Positions 1 to 7,109 of a stretch of DNA of 9,143 nt are shown here, piece by piece. The notes under the pieces are model-generated. The model made no database searches and was not told the origin of the DNA. It saw only the letters and a list, made by a program, of their open reading frames with translations. Position 1 is the first letter of the stretch, and every line of letters starts with the position of its first letter. The stretch covers positions 27,065 through 36,207 of the forward strand of contig JABUVA010000016.1 of the NCBI GenBank assembly GCA_021442885.1, written 5' to 3'. The DNA is from Methanobrevibacter sp. (GTDB lineage: Archaea; Methanobacteriota; Methanobacteria; Methanobacteriales; Methanobacteriaceae). A program made the translations under genes and the position numbers.

Positions 1-755
1 AAAGTCTTGGAAAAATTGATGAATTCATCCTAAAAAGTTATAATAAAAATTATTATAAAAAAACTCCTTTTATACTCTCAAAAATGTGGAATTTAATTCA
101 ACAAGTCCAATTTGATATGAAAACCAAAAAAGGAGACATAATCTCCAACATATCCTATATAGATAAAGACGATATTGAAAAAGTAATAACAACAATGGAA
201 GATAATTACAATAAAACTCCAGAATATATAAATCCTTATTATACTATTGTTGAACATCCTACTAATGATGATAAAGTAGGAATAGGAACTATTTGTAGCC
301 TAACAATAGATGGAATTTTAATAAAAAATGGAATTATGTGTAGTTCCAAATATGGTGGACTATTAGAACTTTCAGAACATCCTTTATTTATAGATTTAAT
401 ATCTTATAATGGCTCTTCAATAGATCCCCATAAAGTGTTTATATCAAAAGGTATGACCTCATTTAATGAGCCCTTAGAACATACAAAACTTTTAGCATCA
501 ATTAAAGAAGTTCCATTTATAGCTAGAAATTATGCTGTTGAAATTTTAAATGTGTTAAATGCACTTGATTTTTCAATATATAAAATAGGAAAACCTAGAG
601 AATTGATTTATAATGCAAAAGTAGATAATTATAATTTAGGTATTGTTATTGGAAGTGGGCTTAATCAGATTGCCGCAATAAAAGAAAAAAACATTCCAAT
701 TGATGTTAAAGCTATGGAAATGTTAATACCATTTGAAAAAATGAATAAAATATAA
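1..755 (+). CDS. nrpR: NrpR-family nitrogen regulator, C-terminal part (5' end outside window)
   Basis: This is the C-terminal NrpR (DUF128) domain of a transcriptional repressor that, in characterised methanogens, binds nif and glnA operators and is released by 2-oxoglutarate. The frame is open from base 3 with no stop, so the Met codon at 84 is internal and the gene starts left of the window. About 250 residues are visible. Family hallmarks are the entry segment with QFDMKTKKGDIISNISYI, then GIGTICSLTIDGILIKNGI, SSKYGGLLEL, the LISYNGSSIDPHKVFI block, a GMTSF segment, and near the end GIVIGSGLNQIAAIKE followed by a VKAMEML tail. The N-terminal winged helix expected of the family is not in view, and whether the full protein has one or two NrpR domains cannot be told. 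It is convergent with the small minus-strand genes, with 26 bases between the stops. Family assignment is firm; the exact regulon is unknown. Confidence 0.9.
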   Translation, partial: SLGKIDEFILKSYNKNYYKKTPFILSKMWNLIQQVQFDMKTKKGDIISNISYIDKDDIEKVITTMEDNYNKTPEYINPYYTIVEHPTNDDKVGIGTICSLTIDGILIKNGIMCSSKYGGLLELSEHPLFIDLISYNGSSIDPHKVFISKGMTSFNEPLEHTKLLASIKEVPFIARNYAVEILNVLNALDFSIYKIGKPRELIYNAKVDNYNLGIVIGSGLNQIAAIKEKNIPIDVKAMEMLIPFEKMNKI

Positions 756-770
756 TAAAATAATTAATAG

Positions 771-794
771 CTATCTTTTTACTATTTTTCTATA
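771..794 (+). terminator. T-rich tract after nrpR
   Basis: Shortly after the nrpR stop the plus strand becomes T-rich, with two runs of five T (CTATCTTTTTACTATTTTTC). Such T tracts are the usual archaeal termination signal. No strong stem precedes it. It overlaps the end of the convergent gene, as expected between facing genes. Confidence 0.4.
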
Positions 795-1081
795 ATAGAT
801 ACAATAGATGGTTCATCACCATTTTTAGGAAAAATAGTGTATTCAATTAAATCGTTTTTAATTTCATAAACATCTATCTCAATAGTTGGGTTGATAGAAT
901 CAGCATCAAGACTTACTAAAATTTTAAACCCTGGTTTATTAAAATATTCAGAAAAATCAATGTTTAAAACTTCTCCTTCAGCAAATATTCTATTAAAAGC
1001 TATTTCTAAAGTATCATGAATTTCAAGATTTTCTTTTAAAAAATCAACAGCTTCATCAACTGTGAGTTTTAAGTTTTTCAT
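782..1081 (-). CDS. Small acidic protein, paralog 1 of 3 (function unknown)
   Basis: This 99-residue protein is not recognised as a named family. It begins with a predicted helix (VDEAVDFLKENL), then the shared core DTLEIAFNRIFAEGEVLNI (about residues 23-41), a strand FKILVSLD, and a second strand TIEIDVYEIKNDLIEYTIFP. It is strongly acidic, has no cysteine, no signal peptide and no membrane segment, so it is probably cytoplasmic. It is clearly homologous to the genes at 1165-1437 and 1995-2285, and closest to the former, sharing LIEYTI(F/Y)P. The start ATG has a good Shine-Dalgarno (AGGTGA, 4 nt before ATG). It lies downstream of paralog 2, separated from it by a perfect palindrome and T-rich DNA, so it may be transcribed separately. 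The conserved DTL..NR.FA.GEV core suggests a real, selected protein; its role is unknown. Confidence 0.8.
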   Translation of the reverse strand: MKNLKLTVDEAVDFLKENLEIHDTLEIAFNRIFAEGEVLNIDFSEYFNKPGFKILVSLDADSINPTIEIDVYEIKNDLIEYTIFPKNGDEPSIVSIIEK

Positions 1082-1099
1082 TATCTCACCTATTAAATA

Positions 1100-1158
1100 T
1101 TGATTAAAAAAAGAATAAAAAAGATTAAAATAAAATATAGCTATTTAAATAGCTATAT
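1100..1158 (-). terminator. 24-bp perfect palindrome plus T-rich run (terminator or operator)
   Basis: Bases 1135-1158 are a perfect 24-bp palindrome with half-site ATATAGCTATTT. On the minus strand it follows the stop of paralog 2 by 6 bases and is followed by T-rich sequence (runs of 4-7 T down to about 1100), which fits an intrinsic-like terminator. Equally, the palindrome sits just upstream of a TATA-like stretch (TATATTTTATTTT) that could drive paralog 1, so it could be an operator. The sequence does not decide between these. Confidence 0.45.
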
Positions 1159-1164
1159 CTATTA

Positions 1165-1437
1165 TTAAATTACTACAACACAGACATCGTCGCCATCTTG
1201 AGGATAGATTGTGTATTCAATTAATTGATTTTTAATTTTAGATATATTAATTTCAACAGATGGGCTGTCATCCTCATTAATAAGGTTCATGAAAATTCTG
1301 TATTCTGGTTCTTCAATGTTTGTTACTTCACCTTTAGCAAATACTCTATTGTATCCAATAGCTAATGTGTCGTGTACATTGAGATTTTCTTCTAAAAAGT
1401 TTACTGCTTCTTCATTTTTAAGTTCTAATTTTTTCAT
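1165..1437 (-). CDS. Small acidic protein, paralog 2 of 3 (function unknown)
   Basis: This 90-residue member of the same unrecognised family has a helix NEEAVNFLEENL, core DTLAIGYNRVFAKGEVTNI, strand YRIFMNLI, then VEINISKIKNQLIEYTIYP and an acidic QDGDD segment, ending in a short hydrophobic tail with the only cysteine of the three copies. An upstream ATG at 1446 touches the Shine-Dalgarno GGAG directly; the ATG at 1437 has GGAG at 9 nt and aligns with the start of paralog 1 (MKNLKL / MKKLEL), so 1437 is preferred. It has its own clear promoter at 1480-1488 and a hairpin/T-rich region behind it. Compared with paralog 1 it has a deletion of several residues after the core. The function is unknown; it is probably a soluble cytoplasmic protein. 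Confidence 0.8.
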   Translation of the reverse strand: MKKLELKNEEAVNFLEENLNVHDTLAIGYNRVFAKGEVTNIEEPEYRIFMNLINEDDSPSVEINISKIKNQLIEYTIYPQDGDDVCVVVI

Positions 1438-1479
1438 ATTTATCATCTCCTTTAAGTAACATACACTAGTACAACCTCA

Positions 1480-1498
1480 TATATAAATGTTTACATTT
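1480..1498 (-). promoter_or_regulatory. Promoter of paralog 2: TATA box with BRE and overlapping inverted repeat
   Basis: On the minus strand ATTTATATA (1488-1480) matches the archaeal TATA box and is preceded by an A-rich BRE-like GTAAAC. Counting about 25 bases downstream puts the transcription start near 1459, giving a leader of about 22 nt that includes the GGAG ribosome site. The inverted repeat AAATGT-TT-ACATTT (1485-1498) covers the BRE and the edge of the TATA box and could be a regulator site, though such AT-rich repeats also occur by chance. Confidence 0.6.
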
Positions 1499-1560
1499 TT
1501 ACACCAAATAAATAATAACATGATAAAAATATTTTGATAAAACTGATTATATTATACTAA

Positions 1561-1932
1561 TCTGCTTTTAACGAAAGATTTATATCAGCAGCACCAACAG
1601 AATCATTACTTCAAATAGATGATCATTTTAGGATTACAAATGTTGACAAAATTGACTATTGAACTTATTTTGATTTGGACTATTCACTTCACCTAATACA
1701 AATATTATAATGAGTGAAGTTCTATGAGATAGTCCTTTTGTATCTGTTGCTTAAGCATTTGTAAGAATTGTTGGACAAAGGACTAGCTTAGTTATACATA
1801 CAATTATCTTCACATTTGTTGTGGAAGATGCCATAATAAATATGAGGAACTTGAATAATCTTACAGTAAGTTTACAAATTAAATCAATTGTATCAACAAT
1901 ACCAATATATGCAATAGCTACAATTGGTGTTT
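1561..1932 (+). pseudogene. Possible remnant of a membrane-protein gene
   Basis: Two plus-strand stretches read like protein but are broken. From 1561 one frame gives about 29 codons, including FISAAPTESLLQIDDHFRI, before a stop. From about 1708 another frame gives SEVL-stop-DSPFVSVA-stop and then about 58 codons with AFVRIVGQRTSLVIHTIIF and a hydrophobic end (IVSTIPIYAIATIGV). At least two in-frame stops and a frameshift would be needed to join them. The hydrophobic composition hints at a decayed transporter-type gene. I cannot name the family, and chance open frames in AT-rich DNA remain possible. Confidence 0.3.
1677..1785. repeat. Nested inverted repeats sharing a TAGTCC arm
   Basis: GGACTAT (1677-1683) and ACTTCAC (1686-1692) are complementary to ATAGTCC (1729-1735) and GTGAAGT (1714-1720), forming a stem with an uneven internal loop. 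The same right arm, TAGTCCTTTTGT (1730-1741), also pairs with ACAAAGGACTA (1775-1785) with one bulged base. The two hairpins are mutually exclusive. They lie in otherwise decayed DNA and may be a relic of a mobile element or RNA structure. Confidence 0.4.
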
Positions 1933-1957
1933 AGTTAGATTTAAACTTAAATAGCTA

Positions 1958-1988
1958 AAAAATTAATAAAAATTAATAAAAAAAGAGC
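1958..1988 (-). terminator. T-rich terminator after paralog 3
   Basis: Just past the paralog 3 stop the minus strand reads CTCTTTTTTTATT and continues with two more T5-T6 runs, the second inside an 11-base direct repeat (AAAAATTAATA on the plus strand). T-rich tracts without a strong stem are sufficient for termination in many archaea. Confidence 0.45.
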
Positions 1989-1994
1989 AAATAG

Positions 1995-2285
1995 TTATTC
2001 AATTTCTATAACTATTTCATTATCATCTTTTATATGACGGAATTCAATTAAATCATCTTTAATTTCATTAAGATCGATTTCAACAGTCTGATTTAAAATT
2101 TCACCATTTAACTGCAAACTAATCCTAATACCTTCTCCAGTAACTTCATCTTCTTCCAATATGTTTAAAACTTCACCTGGAGCAAAAATTCTATTATATG
2201 AAAGCTCTAAAGTATCTCTAATTTGAACATTATCTCTAATATAATTAATTGCATCATCTGCAGACATTTGAATCTCTTTAACCAT
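1995..2285 (-). CDS. Small acidic protein, paralog 3 of 3 (function unknown)
   Basis: This 96-residue member of the same family lies immediately after the fwd operon. It has a helix ADDAINYIRDNV, the core DTLELSYNRIFAPGEVLNI, an acidic insert (EEDEVTGEG), strand IRISLQLNG, and VEIDLNEIKDDLIEF, ending in an acidic tail. It is the most divergent copy. It has no cysteine and no membrane segment. Two adjacent ATGs occur at 2288 and 2285; the second leaves the same 4-nt gap from GGTGA that paralog 1 has and is chosen. Its start is only 41 bases from the fwdC stop, with the operon terminator in between. Transcription could therefore come from read-through of the fwd operon or from a TATA-like TTTATAAT at 2332-2325 inside the terminator hairpin. 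No function can be assigned; a role tied to the formylmethanofuran dehydrogenase is only a positional guess. Confidence 0.8.
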   Translation of the reverse strand: MVKEIQMSADDAINYIRDNVQIRDTLELSYNRIFAPGEVLNILEEDEVTGEGIRISLQLNGEILNQTVEIDLNEIKDDLIEFRHIKDDNEIVIEIE

Positions 2286-2302
2286 CATATCACCACTATT
2301 TT

Positions 2303-2337
2303 AAAAAAAAAGAAAAGAGAAGGAATTATAAATTCCT
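2303..2337 (-). terminator. fwd operon terminator (hairpin plus T9)
   Basis: On the minus strand the 7-bp stem AGGAATT-TAT-AATTCCT (2337-2321) is followed by TCTCTTTTC and nine T (2311-2303). The stem includes the fwdC stop codon. The hairpin loop region also reads TTTATAAT, a possible TATA box for the next gene, with a predicted start near 2300. Confidence 0.65.
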
Positions 2338-3192
2338 GTATTCTCTAATTGAAGTATATTCGTCGTCGATTTCTCCATATTCAGATAATTTTTCCCTGTT
2401 AGTTTCAGCACCTAAATATAAAGAACCTTTACCATTAAGACCAATATCTCCAGTGTATTTAATGAATTTTCCTTTGAAATCTTCGCCTTCAACTGTAGGA
2501 TCTACTACAACACCTTCAAAGACAAAACCTTCAAGTAACCTACCTAATTTACCATGAATAACGATATTACCGTTTTTCATTTGTCCACCAGGCCAACGGT
2601 TAACATTACCATCAATTTCAATAAGACCTTTGGTCATGTGAATACCAGCTAAAATATCACAGTCTCCTTTGACGCGTATTTTACCACCAGTTAAACATTC
2701 ACCACATTGTTTACCAGCATTACCGTAAACGATGATTTCTCCGCCAGTCATACCTCTCCATTCACCAATGTAAGAAGCACCAGTAAATTCTTTAGTGTTT
2801 CCAGTGATTTCAAGAATTCCACCAGACATTTCTCTACCAGCATGAGCAGCAGCATTACCATATACTTTAATGTGTCCTCCGGACATTTCAGCTCCAACGT
2901 GGAGGTCAACATTACCGTTACAAATAATTTCACCATTGGTCATTGCGCAACCGATGTATTTAACTCTGTTTAAATCTCCGTTGAGTACCATTTTTACATC
3001 GCCAGGACCTTCAGCTTCACCTTCAACAGTGATGTCAAAGTAATCTGTAATTGGGAATCTTGAGTTACCAATAGGAACTTCATATTTTGCGAAGTCTTGT
3101 TCAGTCCAGGTGTAAATATTATCAGGGATTACTTCATCAAATTCTAAAGCGATTGAAGAAGTTTTTATTTGATCAAAAGTTATTGTTTTCAA
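2326..3192 (-). CDS. fwdC: Formylmethanofuran dehydrogenase subunit C
   Basis: FwdC is the structural subunit that bridges the FwdA and FwdB parts of the complex; the family resembles the C-terminal beta-helix domain of glutamate synthase. After an N-terminal arm of about 70 residues, repeated G-x2-G-x3-G-type turns follow, seen in [66 protein letters not shown] and [11 protein letters not shown], each about 20-30 residues apart. The frame continues upstream to a GTG at 3201, but that GTG is part of the ribosome site. The TTG at 3192 lies 6 nt after GAGGTG and gives a natural start (MKTITFDQ, 288 residues), so TTG is preferred. It is the last gene of the operon, 14 nt behind fwdA, and ends inside the terminator stem. 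Length is slightly above the usual 270 or so residues. Confidence 0.92.
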   Translation of the reverse strand: MKTITFDQIKTSSIALEFDEVIPDNIYTWTEQDFAKYEVPIGNSRFPITDYFDITVEGEAEGPGDVKMVLNGDLNRVKYIGCAMTNGEIICNGNVDLHVGAEMSGGHIKVYGNAAAHAGREMSGGILEITGNTKEFTGASYIGEWRGMTGGEIIVYGNAGKQCGECLTGGKIRVKGDCDILAGIHMTKGLIEIDGNVNRWPGGQMKNGNIVIHGKLGRLLEGFVFEGVVVDPTVEGEDFKGKFIKYTGDIGLNGKGSLYLGAETNREKLSEYGEIDDEYTSIREYRNL

Positions 3193-3206
3193 CTTAAACA
3201 CCTCAT

Positions 3207-4913
3207 CTATCTTTCAATGTCTATTCTAATTGGGTTTGATACATAGTGGTCGTGAACTGGGTAGTTTTCCCATTTTACAGAATAATATTGATTGAAGAAT
3301 GGCATGATTTTATCAACAACAGCTTGTTCTTCATTTTCATATCCTTTTACGTTAACCCAAATGTTTTGACTTTCTTTAACTTTTACGATTTCTTTATCTT
3401 TAACTAAGATTTGACCATCTTTAATAGTGTATAAAGCTACATTGAAACCTTCTTCAATAGCTGCAGATTCTCTATTAGGATCAATATCATTAGGATTTAT
3501 GTCATATACAGCAATGTCTGCTTTGTAACCAGGAGTAAGTGCTCCTCTGTCAGCAAATCCGTGGATTTTAGCAGGTGCTGCTCTGGAAATAGTGGCAATG
3601 TCGTAGAAATCATAACATCTATCAAGTTCTGGAAGACCAGTTCTTTTATGAGCCCATTTGTGAACTTCATTGTCCATCATTTCTTGTCTTCTGTCACTAC
3701 TCATTAACCAGGACATAATTCTTGGGTATCTTATGAATGGACCTGCGTTAGGGTGGTCAGTTGTTAAACAAACTTTCCATAAATCTTCAATTCTTAAGAA
3801 TAATTCAAGACCAATAGCCCATTGTAAGGAACTAACTGGAGCTTTTGGTGCGTAGATACATGGAATGATACCAGCAGCGGTTTCACATTCAATATCTTTG
3901 TTAGCCCATTTTAATCCAGATAATTTGAATAAATCGTATTCCATTGGTGCATCAGCAGTCATAGTAGTAGTTTCATCAAGAGTTACTTGACCAATATCAC
4001 AAGTTACGTGATCATTTTTGTTAATATAATCAGTAATTTCTTTAGCTCCTGAATCAGCATCTTTCCAACTGTTACCTCCATATGCGTGGAATTGAAGGTG
4101 ACAAATATGCATAACTTGGTCTCTGACACTAGCTTTTGCACTTTTCTTAATATTTTTAACAGCATCGAAAGTTTCGAGAGTAGTAGGTGTGTTACCAGGG
4201 TGTCCTAAATCATTAGGGTGGATGTGGATTGAATGAGGTAAACCTAATTTCTCGTTAGCTTTAGCTAATGCTTGTATAACTTCTTTTGAAGTAACATCGA
4301 AGTATGGTGCTTTGTCATTTACTCCATGCACGTTCATACCCCAACCCCAAGCTTCACTACCACAAGGGTTTACGATTTTAACACCATAACCTTTGGATAA
4401 TTTTAACCAGGTTGAAATAAAAGCTGCTAAATCATCAACATTTTTTTCTTTTGCATATTCCATTACAAACCAGTTGTTACCAAATAAAGAGAGAGCAGGA
4501 ACATCTATGTTTGGAATAGTAGCTATTTCTTCGTGAGTGTGTTTTGCTTCAAGAGGAGGCATAGCTGCTTCTACAACAGTACCATAACCTAATCTTGAGT
4601 ATCTATAACCAGTTGCAGGACAACTTGGAATAGAGAATCCAGACTCTGATCTTAAAACATTAGTTTTTTGAGTTACTCCTCTTCTAGAATCTTCAGGCCT
4701 GTATAATCTTCCTACAACTAATTTTGGACCTGCAACGTGTGCGTGAGGGTCAACACCAGAAGGCATAACAACTTTATCAGTAACATCTATTACTTGAGCA
4801 TTAGAAGAAACACTATCTACAATAATGTCATCTTTAATCATTATGTCCATTTTTTCTCCGTTTATTCCATTAGCAGGATCATAAACAATACCATTTTTAA
4901 GTATATATTCCAT
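3207..4913 (-). CDS. fwdA: Formylmethanofuran dehydrogenase subunit A (zinc amidohydrolase)
   Basis: FwdA belongs to the amidohydrolase/dihydroorotase superfamily. In the known complex it takes formate delivered through an internal tunnel from FwdB and condenses it with the amine of methanofuran at a dinuclear zinc site. The 568-residue length is normal for the family. Visible site residues are the HxH of [12 protein letters not shown] (His57, His59), the likely carboxylated lysine in GVKIVNP (Lys179), His230/His232 in [15 protein letters not shown], His269/His272 in [10 protein letters not shown], and the catalytic aspartate in [11 protein letters not shown] (Asp386). All expected residues appear intact. 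The ATG follows AGGTGG by 4 nt. It begins 9 nt after fwdB and is followed 14 nt later by fwdC, so the order is B-A-C. It is probably cytoplasmic, as there is no signal or membrane segment. Confidence 0.95.
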   Translation of the reverse strand: MEYILKNGIVYDPANGINGEKMDIMIKDDIIVDSVSSNAQVIDVTDKVVMPSGVDPHAHVAGPKLVVGRLYRPEDSRRGVTQKTNVLRSESGFSIPSCPATGYRYSRLGYGTVVEAAMPPLEAKHTHEEIATIPNIDVPALSLFGNNWFVMEYAKEKNVDDLAAFISTWLKLSKGYGVKIVNPCGSEAWGWGMNVHGVNDKAPYFDVTSKEVIQALAKANEKLGLPHSIHIHPNDLGHPGNTPTTLETFDAVKNIKKSAKASVRDQVMHICHLQFHAYGGNSWKDADSGAKEITDYINKNDHVTCDIGQVTLDETTTMTADAPMEYDLFKLSGLKWANKDIECETAAGIIPCIYAPKAPVSSLQWAIGLELFLRIEDLWKVCLTTDHPNAGPFIRYPRIMSWLMSSDRRQEMMDNEVHKWAHKRTGLPELDRCYDFYDIATISRAAPAKIHGFADRGALTPGYKADIAVYDINPNDIDPNRESAAIEEGFNVALYTIKDGQILVKDKEIVKVKESQNIWVNVKGYENEEQAVVDKIMPFFNQYYSVKWENYPVHDHYVSNPIRIDIER

Positions 4914-4922
4914 TATACCACC

Positions 4923-6299
4923 TTATAATGCATTTGGATTTGGCTCATATTTAGGAGCTACATTTGGCTCCGGCCTGAGTTTCATAACTCTTTCTTTAAT
5001 TTCTCTAACAATCCATTCGTCATCACGACATGTTTCAGGTTTGTCAATAGCTTTTTTCATCCAAATAGGAACTCCGTCCATACGGTAGCTAGTTCCACCA
5101 CATTCTACTGCAATGAATGAACCTGGTAATACTACATCAGCAAGTTCAGTGGAAGGTCCCCAGTGAATATCGATTTGAATTACAGGAATGTCAGCTAAGT
5201 GTTGGTTTGCTCCATTAGGGAAGTGAGCACCAGGGTCAGCTGCAATTACTAAGAAACAATCTGGTTCTTTTCTTGTTAATAAGTCAATAGTGTTAGTTTC
5301 ACCTAATACGTATCTAGGAGTACCTCTAGAGAAGTCAACACCGAATGGGAAACCACATTCAAATGCCATGAAAATGTTGAAACCATTAACATTAAAGTGT
5401 CCTCTCATAGGAGTAAGTCCCCATTTACTATATTTGTTTAAGTCTTGAACCATTTTAATTGCAATATCAATGTTTCTTTGTTTGGATAAAGTGTGAGTTA
5501 AACCTAAACCAAAGAATAAAACACCGAATTCAGCTGCTTTCATTTCTTCTACTAATTCGTAGATATCTTCTTTAGGAATTCCAGAAATTACATCTTGGTA
5601 TAATTCTTTTCCTCTTAATACAGCTCTAATAGCATTGTAGAATCCGTAGTCACCGTTTTGTTCGAAACCAATCCATTTATCAGACATTTTAGCAGTATCT
5701 GAGAATTTTGGATCCATTGTAATAACAGTTCTGTCGAATCTTCCTCTTTGTCTGAAGTATCCACGGCAGAATACAGCATAACGTGCTAAGTGTCTTGGGT
5801 GAGAGTTCATTGCGTTACTACCAGAATAAGCAACAACATCAGCCCTATTTTGAACTTCCCCTAAAGTTTGGATAGGATAACCTGCATTTTGTACAGCTTG
5901 TAAACTTGGTCCGTGACAGATAGTAGCTTGGTTATCTAATACTGCACCAATGTATTCACCTAATTCTAATCCTTCTTTCATACATTCAGTAGAAGTTTCA
6001 GACCAACCGTAGAATACAGGTCTGATAGATTTAGCAATGTATTCTGCAGCTTTGTCTAAAGCAGTATCCCAATCTACTTCCATAAGTTCTCCATTTTCAT
6101 CCCTAACCATAGGAACTAATAATCTTTGGTCCATATCTTCCATAATTTTACTTGCACCTAATCTGCAAGCATGTCTTACAGCAACAACATGACCATTTTT
6201 CACTAAATAATCTAAATCGTCACAGTTACATCCACAAAATGCACATGTACAATTTTCAACAATTTCGTCATAATCGGTTACAGGTGGTTCATAAGTCAT
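4923..6299 (-). CDS. fwdB: Formylmethanofuran dehydrogenase subunit B (pterin/metal catalytic subunit)
   Basis: FwdB is the formate-dehydrogenase-like catalytic subunit that reduces CO2 to formate at tungsten or molybdenum held by two pterin guanine dinucleotides. The N-terminal cluster ligands are Cys19, Cys22, Cys26 and Cys45 (CAFCGCNC then ACRLGAS), with extra cysteines at 17 and 24. The metal ligand is Cys128 in ATICHGPS, encoded by TGT rather than a selenocysteine TGA. The sequence cannot say whether W or Mo is used. The ATG at 6299 has GGAAGGAG 10 nt upstream; a TTG at 6305, only 4 nt from it, is the alternative. The start overlaps the end of fwdD by 11 nt, implying coupled translation of the two subunits that share the cofactor. 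The protein has 458 residues, slightly longer than the roughly 430 of the Methanothermobacter enzyme, with a Pro/Asn-rich C-terminal tail. Confidence 0.95.
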   Translation of the reverse strand: MTYEPPVTDYDEIVENCTCAFCGCNCDDLDYLVKNGHVVAVRHACRLGASKIMEDMDQRLLVPMVRDENGELMEVDWDTALDKAAEYIAKSIRPVFYGWSETSTECMKEGLELGEYIGAVLDNQATICHGPSLQAVQNAGYPIQTLGEVQNRADVVAYSGSNAMNSHPRHLARYAVFCRGYFRQRGRFDRTVITMDPKFSDTAKMSDKWIGFEQNGDYGFYNAIRAVLRGKELYQDVISGIPKEDIYELVEEMKAAEFGVLFFGLGLTHTLSKQRNIDIAIKMVQDLNKYSKWGLTPMRGHFNVNGFNIFMAFECGFPFGVDFSRGTPRYVLGETNTIDLLTRKEPDCFLVIAADPGAHFPNGANQHLADIPVIQIDIHWGPSTELADVVLPGSFIAVECGGTSYRMDGVPIWMKKAIDKPETCRDDEWIVREIKERVMKLRPEPNVAPKYEPNPNAL

Positions 6300-6858
6300 G
6301 ATCAATCAACTCCTTCCATTTACGACCTTTATATACAGGTAATTCTCCCAATGATTCCATATTTTCAACGGTAGTATCATCTTCTTCGTCAACATATTTT
6401 TTATAAACCAATCTCATTAAATCAGCCATGAGTAATACTTTTCTGTCGGTTTTTTCAACAGTACATTTGATTCCTTTGTAAGTTGGGTCAGAACAACAGT
6501 AAGTTTCAGGACTTACAATAGTATTTGCCCAAGGTCCTTTACAAATGAATACAGTACCTTCGTGAGGTGCATCTCTTGAAACTGCACAATTTAAAACAAC
6601 TTCTCCCCAGTCAGTTTTTACAAGTACAGTATCCCAGTTGTTTACACCTAATTTAGCCATATCTCTTGGATCCATATAACAAGTACCAGAAGCGTTTTTA
6701 TATTCTTCTTTTAAAGTTGAACCTCTTTTTTTACAAGCTCCTTGGTAAATATCTGATCCAGTGTTTAGCATACATTTAAGAACATCAGTTGTACCTTCAC
6801 CAGTAATTTTTACATCAGGCACTACTGGTTTTTCTAAATAAGTATTAGCATAATGCAT
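6289..6858 (-). CDS. fwdD: Formylmethanofuran dehydrogenase subunit D (pterin-binding domain)
   Basis: FwdD is the molybdopterin-dinucleotide-binding domain that in other enzymes of this superfamily forms the C-terminus of the catalytic chain; here it is separate and completes the FwdB cofactor site. The 189-residue product shows [42 protein letters not shown], the [16 protein letters not shown] segment, and [19 protein letters not shown]. It is longer than the roughly 130-residue Methanothermobacter FwdD. There are about 20 extra residues at the front and an acidic extension at the end ([19 protein letters not shown]) followed by a basic patch. It has eight cysteines, more than expected for a domain not known to carry clusters. 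The ATG follows GAGGT by 7 nt. It lies 12 nt after fwdG and overlaps fwdB. Confidence 0.9.
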   Translation of the reverse strand: MHYANTYLEKPVVPDVKITGEGTTDVLKCMLNTGSDIYQGACKKRGSTLKEEYKNASGTCYMDPRDMAKLGVNNWDTVLVKTDWGEVVLNCAVSRDAPHEGTVFICKGPWANTIVSPETYCCSDPTYKGIKCTVEKTDRKVLLMADLMRLVYKKYVDEEDDTTVENMESLGELPVYKGRKWKELIDHDL

Positions 6859-6870
6859 ATTATCAACCTC

Positions 6871-7101
6871 TTATTCTAACCATATAGCATTTACAGGACA
6901 GAACATTTGACATGTTCCACATTCTTCACATTTGTCAGTACTGAAAAGTTTAATGAAACCGTTTTCAACCATCATAATAACTTCTTCAGTTTTTGCTCCT
7001 TTACCACCAGCATTTTCTGGACTGATACGAGCATTTACAGGACATGCGATAACACAAACACCGCAACCTAAACAATTATCTTGATTAACCTTAAGTTCCA
7101 T
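6871..7101 (-). CDS. fwdG: Formylmethanofuran dehydrogenase subunit G (2[4Fe-4S] ferredoxin)
   Basis: FwdG is a small ferredoxin subunit that passes electrons between the FwdF wire and the FwdB cluster. The 76-residue product has two complete CxxCxxCxxxCP motifs, CLGCGVCVIACP near the start and CEECGTCQMFCP near the end. They are separated by a loop (ISPENAGGKGAKTEEV) longer than in minimal 2[4Fe-4S] ferredoxins and as seen in FwdG. The start is clear: GGTGA 4 nt before ATG, with the ribosome site overlapping the TAG stop of fwdF. Position between fwdF and fwdD matches the Methanothermobacter fwd operon. Cytoplasmic. Confidence 0.93.
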   Translation of the reverse strand: MELKVNQDNCLGCGVCVIACPVNARISPENAGGKGAKTEEVIMMVENGFIKLFSTDKCEECGTCQMFCPVNAIWLE

Positions 7102-7109
7102 AATTTCAC

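Larger units (their letters stand above)
1450..1994. other. Spacer of about 545 bases without an intact gene
   Basis: Apart from the promoter of paralog 2 at its left end and a T-rich terminator at its right end, this region has no open reading frame of useful length on either strand. It holds stop-broken plus-strand coding-like stretches (1561-1932) and a cluster of inverted repeats (1677-1785), both listed separately. It separates paralogs 2 and 3, which otherwise look like neighbouring duplicates. Confidence 0.6.

Noticed and set aside
2322..2336. GGAA-N7-TTCC resembling the NrpR operator GGAA-N6-TTCC, with an NrpR-family gene nearby
   Set aside because: The spacing is one base too long for the known operator symmetry, and the stem with its following T9 run is better explained as the fwd operon terminator.
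2707..2973. Plus-strand open frame of 88 codons inside fwdC, and a minus-strand alternative frame at 2748-2936
   Set aside because: They are shadows of the repetitive, well-supported FwdC coding sequence; their composition is not protein-like.
3670..4928. Plus-strand open frames opposite fwdA (3670-3855, 4737-4928)
   Set aside because: They are antisense to an intact, highly conserved gene and have no ribosome site or recognisable product.
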